From contig JAGLNZ010000099.1 of NCBI GenBank assembly GCA_023139225.1, forward strand, positions 1-21,610: a stretch of 21,610 nt of DNA, given 5' to 3'. Below, in pieces: positions 15,842 to 21,610 of this stretch. The translations under genes and the position numbers were made by a program. The DNA is from Desulfobacula sp. GTDB taxonomy: Bacteria; Desulfobacterota; Desulfobacteria; Desulfobacterales; Desulfobacteraceae. A model generated the notes under the pieces. The model was not told where the DNA came from. It saw only the letters and a program-made list of their open reading frames with translations, and ran no database searches. How positions within the stretch are numbered: position 1 is the stretch's first letter; each line of letters opens with the position of its first letter.

Positions 15842-17131
15842 ATGACCCGGGAAAAATTATTATCTGTATTAGATATTGCTAAAGAATTGAAGGCAGGTAA
15901 AACAACGACAAAATTTTTACTTAAACGGTTCCAAAAATGGCTGCCTTATAAGCTCATTGACGGGCATCCTTTCTATCCTGATACGATTGTTAAACAAGTA
16001 TTTGTAATACAAGAAAACCTTGAAATGGGAATGCTTCCCAGTGACATTGAAAAAAAACTGGATACCTTATCCAATTCCAACATAGATGATATTTTAAATC
16101 ATTTTGAGAACTCTTCTCAAAATGGCGATATCCGCTTGAGCAATGATGGATTAAGCCTGTTAAAATCACTTTTTACAGATATTGGAGAGCAGCAAAAAAG
16201 GATTGCAATCGCTCATGAAAAAAGGGCTGAAGCTGAAGAAAGAAAAGCCGAGGCTATTGAAAAAAGGGCGGAGGCCGAAGAAAAAAAAGCGGAGGCTATG
16301 AATAATATTGCCAATGCTTTGCAGGAAATGAACAAGGTTCGAACAGGAGATCCTGCAACCCAGCAGATTGCTCACCAGACTGCATCAATAATTGCTGATG
16401 ATGAATTATCTCATTCACCCGGCCCGCAACTTGATGACAATTTAAGCGACCCCATAAATGATTTAGATGAAAACCTTCAAATCGACGATTTATCTTTACT
16501 TATTGAAGATGACAAAGACATTGAACAGCCTGAAGATACCTTTACACCATTGGATGATCTGTCATTGCTTTTGGATGAGACCAAAAAACAAAATAATGAA
16601 ATTGACGATCTGTCAAAACTCATTGATGAAACACCTTTAGAAAGCATTAAATCCATACAACTCGATGACCTGTCATTGCTTATCGACAAAGATTCTGAAA
16701 AAGATGAGGATCGGACAGATCAACATTTGGATTTGGATGATCTGTCAAAACTCATTGATGATTCATCCGACTCTGAACAGCCGGCCCAGACCTTGGATGA
16801 TCTCTCATTATTGATAACTCACGATTCCCTGCCAATGGATGATTTATCAAAACTGATTGATGATCCAAAAACAATTGAAGAACCTTCTTCCGGTGAAAAT
16901 GAGTCTAAAGATACACCAGAGATAAAAATTGATATAGCACCTGAAGAAAATCTGGAAAAATATAAGGCTGCCGTCATGAAGGTAATCATTGAATTTAAAA
17001 CAGATGGCTTAAGCGCTGAACAGACGACAATCCACTTAAATAAAAATAAACTCAAAACCCTTTCCGGAAAGCCTGAATGGAGCCAGAAAGCTATTTCGCA
17101 AATCTACAAATTCATCGAGTCTGCAAAATAA
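15842..17131 (+). CDS. MerR-like HTH protein with coiled coil and DDLS(L/K)LID repeat array
   Basis: A 429-residue protein I do not recognise as a named family. Residues about 6-75 look like a MerR-type helix-turn-helix (SVLDIAKELKAGKTTTKFLLKRF ... the GHPFYP wing ... QENLEMGMLPSDIEKKL). Residues 127-154 are four near-identical heptads rich in Ala, Glu, Lys and Arg, giving a coiled coil. Residues 214-340 are acidic and carry seven copies of hDDLS(L/K)LID. The C-terminal part (374-429) resembles the helical DNA-binding segment of serine recombinases (GLSAEQTTIHLN, LSGKPEWSQKAISQI), but no catalytic recombinase domain exists. GAGGGG precedes the ATG by 6 bases. It is transcribed away from the PrkA operon. 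A DNA-bound scaffold or regulator whose short motifs recruit a partner would fit, but this is inference. Confidence 0.85.
   Translation: MTREKLLSVLDIAKELKAGKTTTKFLLKRFQKWLPYKLIDGHPFYPDTIVKQVFVIQENLEMGMLPSDIEKKLDTLSNSNIDDILNHFENSSQNGDIRLSNDGLSLLKSLFTDIGEQQKRIAIAHEKRAEAEERKAEAIEKRAEAEEKKAEAMNNIANALQEMNKVRTGDPATQQIAHQTASIIADDELSHSPGPQLDDNLSDPINDLDENLQIDDLSLLIEDDKDIEQPEDTFTPLDDLSLLLDETKKQNNEIDDLSKLIDETPLESIKSIQLDDLSLLIDKDSEKDEDRTDQHLDLDDLSKLIDDSSDSEQPAQTLDDLSLLITHDSLPMDDLSKLIDDPKTIEEPSSGENESKDTPEIKIDIAPEENLEKYKAAVMKVIIEFKTDGLSAEQTTIHLNKNKLKTLSGKPEWSQKAISQIYKFIESAK
16220..16303 (+). repeat. Four in-frame heptad repeats (coiled coil)
   Basis: Four tandem 21-base units encode KRAEAEE, RKAEAIE, KRAEAEE and KKAEAMN (residues 127-154). 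Units one and three are identical in protein. The pattern suits a dimerising helix between the DNA-binding and repeat regions. Confidence 0.7.
16481..16861 (+). repeat. Seven-copy DDLS(L/K)LID motif array
   Basis: Copies start at residues 214, 237, 254, 274, 298, 318 and 332, with irregular spacing of 14 to 24 residues. From the second copy on, the fifth motif residue alternates Leu, Lys, Leu, Lys, Leu, Lys. At DNA level one 23-base stretch recurs exactly (16607-16629 and 16739-16761), which points to recent internal duplication; spacers are acidic and diverse. Confidence 0.85.
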
Positions 17132-17138
17132 ATTCTAA

Positions 17139-18077
17139 CTATTTTGCACCAGCCTTTTTTGCAAAACCTGTATCAACAAATTTATTAAGATCAATCAGGC
17201 TTGTCATTATCTTCATCTCATCCATCATGTATTTCTGGATTGTATCAAGATCCTCAATGATGGGGAACAATTCACCTGTCAGGATACGATCAGGAGGATC
17301 AGTAAGCACTTTTTTAATAACATCCTTATCCTGGGAAAGAAAATCTCCTCCAATTATGGAAGCCGGCTCCGGCTGTGCATCAATGGCAAGTCCTGATTTT
17401 ACAAAACTGTCGCAGATTTCTTGAATTGCCTCGGGATGTTTTTCAATAACCTCTGTTCGCATAACAAAAACACAGCAGGGATGATTCGGCCATAAATCTT
17501 TGGAAAGATAAAATTCTTCTCCATACCCTTTGGCAATAACCTGCGATCCAATGGGTTCTGCCACAATGAACCCTCCAATTTCGCCCTCTTCGTCATATTC
17601 CAACGCTTCAGGCATTTGGAACGGAGCAACAACTTCCAGGGTAACATCAATACCCTTTTCGGTCGCTCTTCCGGGCTTTAAGCCTTTTTCGGACAAAAGC
17701 TTGTGAAACAGCATATTATGAACCGAAAGCTGATAAGGGATCAGAACGGTTTTCCCGGCAAAATCTTCTATCTTCTCAATATGGGCATTTTTACTTTTTA
17801 CTAAAATACTTCCTGATTTATGGGCAAACAGCAAAAGTTTTAAATCAACACCGGCTTTAAACAGATCCATAGCCGTCGGAGCAAGTATAAGGGCACCATC
17901 AAGTGACTTTACTGAAAGTGCATCAGCCACTTCATTCCATCCATTTTTCACCACAGGGTCGAGAGTACAATGCTCAAAATTTTCCATACCTTTTTTTAAT
18001 TTAAGGTCAGTAACACCAAGAATAAGATGATCTGTAATTTTAAGATAACCAATCTTTATTGCAGGTTTTTCCGCCAT
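17139..18077 (-). CDS. Orphan NMT1/NrtA-like substrate-binding protein without signal peptide
   Basis: A 312-residue protein with the fold signature of periplasmic binding proteins for nitrate, sulfonate or thiamine precursors: IKIGYLKITDHL at the start, DGALILAPTAMDLFKAGVDLKLL, SGSILVKSK, FAGKTVLIPYQLSVHNMLFHKLL and GGFIVAEPIGSQVIAKGYGEEF. Unlike typical members it starts MAEKPAIKIGYL, with no hydrophobic leader, twin-arginine or lipobox sequence, so it is probably cytoplasmic. The ATG has GGAGG 8 bases upstream and no better upstream start, and the full domain is present. No permease or ATPase gene lies nearby. It stands as a single gene with its own promoter and ends 7 bases from the convergent DDLS gene. 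It may be a cytosolic sensor or enzyme of the NMT1-like fold; ligand unknown. Confidence 0.85.
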   Translation of the reverse strand: MAEKPAIKIGYLKITDHLILGVTDLKLKKGMENFEHCTLDPVVKNGWNEVADALSVKSLDGALILAPTAMDLFKAGVDLKLLLFAHKSGSILVKSKNAHIEKIEDFAGKTVLIPYQLSVHNMLFHKLLSEKGLKPGRATEKGIDVTLEVVAPFQMPEALEYDEEGEIGGFIVAEPIGSQVIAKGYGEEFYLSKDLWPNHPCCVFVMRTEVIEKHPEAIQEICDSFVKSGLAIDAQPEPASIIGGDFLSQDKDVIKKVLTDPPDRILTGELFPIIEDLDTIQKYMMDEMKIMTSLIDLNKFVDTGFAKKAGAK

Positions 18078-18123
18078 TGTGGTACCTCCGGGTTATGTGC
18101 TGTGGATAAAGATAATCTCTCTT

Positions 18124-18151
18124 ATTATGCTTAACTTCATTTCAAAGTCAA
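18124..18151 (-). promoter_or_regulatory. Sigma-70 promoter of the binding-protein gene
   Basis: On the minus strand TTGACT (five of six) is separated by 16 bases from CATAAT (five of six). The start would be near 18117, giving a leader of about 40 bases with GGAGG before the ATG. It lies in the 114-base gap after ispD and supports separate expression from ispD. Confidence 0.5.
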
Positions 18152-18191
18152 TAACAAACTACATTCTGATAAAAAACTGTTTAACTTCAAC

Positions 18192-18902
18192 TTAAATTTT
18201 GGATAGCAGGTGCTCTCCCAGAACAAGGTCTTCGGATGTCGTTATTTTAATGTTCAGTTTTGACCCCTTTATGATAACCACCCTGCGACCTGAATATTCT
18301 AATAGTGAGGCATCATCGGTTCCGAAAAAGCAGGCCTTCATTGCATGCTCGAATGCATGCAGTATCAAATCCAGCTTAAAGGTTTGGGGAGTCTGGGCGT
18401 TATAGAGATTCTCCCTGTTTAATGTTTTTTGAACAACCAAATCAAAAGATACCTGTTTAACAGTATCCGTTATTCTAACAGCAGGTATGCAGGCACCATA
18501 TTCAATAGCATTGCGGATACACTCCTCAATAATGCTTTGAGTGACAAAAGGGCGAACACCGTCATGAATCATTACGATAGCTTCTTTATCGCAATTCATT
18601 CTATTTTGAATACACTTCAAACCGTTTAAGACGGAATCTTGTCTTTTTTTCCCGCCTTCAACCAAATGAATCTTTTTTGCAAACCCAAAGGGATCAATAA
18701 TATGCTTTTTACAATATTCACTGTCTTCTTTTGGAATAACCAGGACAATTTCATGGACTTGATCACACTTGTCAAACACCGAGATGGTGCGGGTGAGAAT
18801 CGGAATTCCACTCAGACGAAGATACTGCTTTTTAGTCTTTGATCCCATTCGCAGGCCTTTGCCTGCACCAACAACTATGACAAAATTTTGGGATTGATTC
18901 AT
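18192..18902 (-). CDS. ispD: 2-C-methyl-D-erythritol 4-phosphate cytidylyltransferase
   Basis: Third enzyme of the non-mevalonate isoprenoid pathway; it joins MEP and CTP to give CDP-methylerythritol in the cytoplasm. The 236-residue length is normal. Visible motifs: the CTP-binding start GAGKGLRMGSKTKKQYL (the usual PKQ is KKQ here), GGKKRQDSV, IHDGVRPFV, ITDTVKQV, LYNAQTPQTF, TDDASLLE and SKLNIKITTSEDL. The ATG sits 1 base after the stop of the HPr-domain gene, so the two are translationally linked. ispF is not adjacent and no fusion is present. High confidence. Confidence 0.97.
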   Translation of the reverse strand: MNQSQNFVIVVGAGKGLRMGSKTKKQYLRLSGIPILTRTISVFDKCDQVHEIVLVIPKEDSEYCKKHIIDPFGFAKKIHLVEGGKKRQDSVLNGLKCIQNRMNCDKEAIVMIHDGVRPFVTQSIIEECIRNAIEYGACIPAVRITDTVKQVSFDLVVQKTLNRENLYNAQTPQTFKLDLILHAFEHAMKACFFGTDDASLLEYSGRRVVIIKGSKLNIKITTSEDLVLGEHLLSKI

Positions 18903-18903
18903 T

Positions 18904-20232
18904 TTAGCTTAAATAAGACAATTCTTTTGGCAAGGGAATTCCCTTACCCATATGGTCTTCTCCATAATTCACACCGGCAAGAATTTTCAAATCATTTAAT
19001 GCCCTCAAGTCCCCTTTAAACTGAACGGTTTCCACCTCTTCTTTTTTTATCTTCCCGCCGGCCCATTGAATATCTAAAACACTTGCGGCATCAAAAATAT
19101 CATTATTGACAAACATTTTAACTTCACCGCCATAATGTTGAACAATTTTAGCAACCAAAAGACTCGGGCGACTGTGAAATCCACGATCTCTTGGAATTCC
19201 GACCTCGATAAAAGAGGTTTCCATATTTTCATTCAATATTTTAGATGCCAGGGCTTTTCCCGAGGACAAAAATCTCCAGGCATAAAACAAGCAATAATTA
19301 ACCGACCGATCCAGCAAAACATCAGGATCGATCAAGTCGGATAAAGATACACTGACATTTTTATATACATCCTTAAAACCAATGTCATACATATGGCGTT
19401 CATAAAAATGCAATAAGCTGCCGGCAACCTGAAGGAGATGAAATACAATGGAAAAATGGCTTCTAAGTTGTTCAAGCATTAAATTTTTTGAAGATGATTT
19501 TGTATTTACCACATATGAATCAAACGAAGATTGGATATTATGAATCAGCATTTCATATCTTCTAATAACGACTTCATTGAATTGTTCAGGAACAAGTTCG
19601 TTTATTTTTTTTAAATCATAGCGCTTGTAGAATGCAAACTGATCAAATTCCTTTACAACTTCTAAAAATTCACTGGCAATTCGTGTCAGATTCTCTCTTT
19701 GCTGATCTTTAGCATTAAAATCATCGATATTGTGAACCAGCTGTTGTACAGAAGAAATTCCGGGGAAATAAGTCAGATTATATCCTGTCTGCGGGACATT
19801 GATCTTCAGACGACGGGCTTCCTCTAAAACAACAGGCCCTGCAAGCTTTATTGATTCCTGTAAAATTTTCAGTGTATCAAATGCTTCGAGTTTAAAAGTT
19901 TCATAACGGTTTTCTTCGAAAAAATAAAATTTAAAACGATTAAGAATATGCCTTTGGGAATAGCAGGCCAAAGCAAGATGCCGAATTGTCGCAGACAATT
20001 CGCGATAAAACACCCATTCTTTATTTTTTTTTGCTCCGTGAAAATCCAAAAAATCTTCAAGGATATGAGAGGTGGTGATAAGCTTTGAATATAATTTTTT
20101 TGTAAAGATATAATCGTCATCATCAAGTTCAACAACAAACAAAATACATTTTAGATATTCAAAAGAAAAAATATTGGCTTTTTCTTTAAAGGAGATGTCA
20201 CAAGTAAAATTCATAATCAATAATCCAAACAT
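18904..20232 (-). CDS. Large helical protein with C-terminal HPr-like domain
   Basis: A 442-residue protein whose last 100 residues resemble HPr, the phosphocarrier of the phosphotransferase system. GFHSRPSLLVAKI matches the HPr active site GLHARP, with His353 at the phosphorylated position and Arg355 kept. Ser384 in DAASVLDI lies at the place of regulatory Ser46. The first 340 residues are helical, without membrane segments, and match no family I know. ATGs exist at 20232 and 20214; the second has GGA at a better distance and may be the true start (436 residues). The gene is squeezed between the rnpB 3' end and ispD (1-base gap), so it must depend on read-through of rnpB or a promoter within it. 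No enzyme I, HPr kinase or transporter gene is in the window. A regulatory rather than sugar-transport role is inferred. Confidence 0.8.
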   Translation of the reverse strand: MFGLLIMNFTCDISFKEKANIFSFEYLKCILFVVELDDDDYIFTKKLYSKLITTSHILEDFLDFHGAKKNKEWVFYRELSATIRHLALACYSQRHILNRFKFYFFEENRYETFKLEAFDTLKILQESIKLAGPVVLEEARRLKINVPQTGYNLTYFPGISSVQQLVHNIDDFNAKDQQRENLTRIASEFLEVVKEFDQFAFYKRYDLKKINELVPEQFNEVVIRRYEMLIHNIQSSFDSYVVNTKSSSKNLMLEQLRSHFSIVFHLLQVAGSLLHFYERHMYDIGFKDVYKNVSVSLSDLIDPDVLLDRSVNYCLFYAWRFLSSGKALASKILNENMETSFIEVGIPRDRGFHSRPSLLVAKIVQHYGGEVKMFVNNDIFDAASVLDIQWAGGKIKKEEVETVQFKGDLRALNDLKILAGVNYGEDHMGKGIPLPKELSYLS

Positions 20233-20244
20233 TAAAATAAAAAT

Positions 20245-20632
<388 letters not shown>

Positions 20633-20634
20633 TT

Positions 20635-21354
20635 TTAAGTGTCTATATAATAAAGAATTCTACTGCATTGCGGGCATGAAATCAATGAGTTACCACGCTG
20701 TACTTCAATATATAATTGAGGCGGTACGTTCATAAAGCACCCCATACACACTTCATTTTTTACATTTATTACAGCTGATCCATTATTCATTTTTGATATT
20801 TTTTCAAACCGATTCATTAATGCAACATCCAGAGTTTGGCCGATTTCATTCTGTCGGGCCAGATATTCATCAAGAAGTTCTCTATCATCAATTGACTTCT
20901 TTTCAATTTCTTTTTGTTCGGCTTTAATTTGATCCCTTAACAGATGATACTCTTTTTCAGTTTCCAGGACAATTTCTTGTATTTTTTCTTTTTCATCAAG
21001 AAATTCCAGTAATTCAGTTTCCAAAGCATCTTTGCGCTTTTTATTATCATCCACCTCTCTTAAGAAAAGCTGATATTCCTTATTGGTTTTTACCATCCGT
21101 AATTTTTCATTACTTTTAATAATACGCTCATCAATCATTTGAATTTCTCTCTCAATATCCCGACAAACTGATATAGCACTTGAAAGATTTTCTTTATTTT
21201 CTTCCAAGGCGTTTCCAAACTGCTTTAACCGAGCACTTAATTTTCCTTTTTTCTTTTCAACTTTTTTCAGGACGACTTTAAGCCGGACAATCTCAGTCTC
21301 TGCTTCCTGAAGTTTTACCAGGGTTTCTATATTTTGTTTGGAAATATCATTCAT
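20635..21354 (-). CDS. COG1579-type coiled-coil protein with C-terminal C4 zinc ribbon
   Basis: A 239-residue protein: residues about 10-165 form a long, highly charged antiparallel-type coiled coil, and the end carries a zinc ribbon with C203-x2-C206 and C227-x2-C230 (CMGC and CPQC). The linking segment VPPQLYIEVQRG is typical of this family. Members are thought to act as nucleic-acid- or protein-binding adaptors; the exact role is unknown. The ATG at 21354 follows the nif3 stop by 10 bases with AAGGA 8 bases upstream, partly overlapping that stop codon, so the two genes are coupled. Its TAA stop abuts the 5' end of rnpB. The nif3, zinc ribbon, rnpB order looks like an inherited lineage arrangement. 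Confidence 0.92.
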   Translation of the reverse strand: MNDISKQNIETLVKLQEAETEIVRLKVVLKKVEKKKGKLSARLKQFGNALEENKENLSSAISVCRDIEREIQMIDERIIKSNEKLRMVKTNKEYQLFLREVDDNKKRKDALETELLEFLDEKEKIQEIVLETEKEYHLLRDQIKAEQKEIEKKSIDDRELLDEYLARQNEIGQTLDVALMNRFEKISKMNNGSAVINVKNEVCMGCFMNVPPQLYIEVQRGNSLISCPQCSRILYYIDT

Positions 21355-21364
21355 AACGTTATCC

Positions 21365-21610
21365 TTAAACTATAGTAAATGGATCTTTTTCTTTTTTAAA
21401 TTTGTTTATTTGTATATTTAAACCGGTTTTTTGAGACGCCTGGGTTAATTTGTCAAAAAGCAAATCAATTGCAATATGTTCAGACCCGAAATGTCCCACG
21501 TCAATAAGCCCCTTTGAATATTCTTCAACACGTCTTGCCTCATGGTATTTCATATCCCCGGTAATATATACATCTGCATCGGAATTAAGAAACGCATCAA
21601 GCAGGGAACC
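21365..21610 (-). CDS. Nif3-like dinuclear metal-centre protein, 5' truncated by window edge
   Basis: Only the last 81 codons are present; the gene continues beyond the right edge. The residues GSLLDAFLNSDADVYITGDMKY followed by HEARR and IDVGHFGSEH are the C-terminal signature of the Nif3/YqfO/DUF34 family, including the His and Glu that bind the dinuclear metal site. Some members are annotated as GTP cyclohydrolase 1 type 2 on weak evidence; the function is not settled. It is the first visible gene of the nif3, zinc-ribbon, rnpB series, separated from the next gene by 10 bases. The ATG at 21553 is internal and not the true start. Confidence 0.92.
   Translation of the reverse strand, partial: GSLLDAFLNSDADVYITGDMKYHEARRVEEYSKGLIDVGHFGSEHIAIDLLFDKLTQASQKTGLNIQINKFKKEKDPFTIV

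Noticed and set aside
16220..16861. Repeats as a CRISPR array
   Set aside because: The repeats are in-frame coding repeats with uneven spacing and imperfect DNA identity, inside a single long open frame with a good ribosome-binding site.
15842..17131. Reading the DDLS-repeat protein as a serine recombinase or mobile element
   Set aside because: Only a short C-terminal helical segment resembles recombinases; there is no catalytic domain, no terminal inverted repeat and no target duplication around the gene.
17142..17166. Hairpin TTTTGCA...TGCAAAA as a terminator between the convergent genes
   Set aside because: The stem lies within the last codons of the binding-protein gene, is AT-rich, and is not followed by a T run in either direction that would support termination.

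Overview
The window is an AT-rich stretch of bacterial chromosome made of housekeeping and stress genes, with no mobile element, CRISPR array, tRNA or rRNA visible. Gene content and protein style (class A RNase P RNA next to a COG1579 zinc-ribbon gene and Nif3, a PrkA/YeaH/SpoVR cluster with a second PrkA, a short PflX-type radical SAM protein) best suit a low-GC Gram-negative deltaproteobacterial lineage such as Desulfobacterales. That placement is inference from protein resemblance, not from a search.

Left part (1-8019). The 3' end of a class IV aminotransferase gene meets, tail to tail, a two-gene minus-strand unit: a cyclopropane-fatty-acid-synthase-like methyltransferase followed by a class III nucleotide cyclase whose start lies inside the methyltransferase gene. 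A PflX-like radical SAM gene runs divergently from that unit and converges on mfd, the transcription-repair coupling factor.

Centre (8149-15841). Four closely spaced minus-strand genes form a stress operon: PrkA/YeaG-type AAA+ kinase, YeaH/YhbH (DUF444), SpoVR/YcgB and a second, diverged PrkA-like AAA+ protein. The first three are the widely conserved yeaG-yeaH-ycgB set. The fourth keeps a P-loop but has an altered Walker B segment. A good sigma-70 promoter (TTGACA-N17-TATATT) sits 168 bases upstream of the first start, giving a leader of about 160 nt that contains two mutually exclusive hairpins near the ribosome-binding site. A 442-base gap separates this operon from a divergent gene.

Right-centre (15842-18077). 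The divergent gene encodes a 429-residue protein with a MerR-like N-terminus, a heptad-repeat coiled coil, seven copies of a DDLS(L/K)LID motif and a recombinase-like C-terminal helical domain. A perfect 18-bp palindrome lies just before its ribosome-binding site. It converges on an orphan NMT1/NrtA-like binding protein that lacks a signal peptide.

Right end (18192-21610). On the minus strand, in transcription order: nif3 (partial), a COG1579 coiled-coil/zinc-ribbon gene, rnpB (RNase P RNA), a 442-residue protein with a C-terminal HPr-like domain, and ispD. The spacing is very tight: rnpB begins at the stop codon of the zinc-ribbon gene, and the HPr-domain gene starts within about 30 bases of the rnpB 3' end.

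The parts most worth following up are the PrkA/YeaH/SpoVR/PrkA2 operon with its structured leader, the divergent DDLS-repeat protein, and the HPr-domain fusion wedged between rnpB and ispD.
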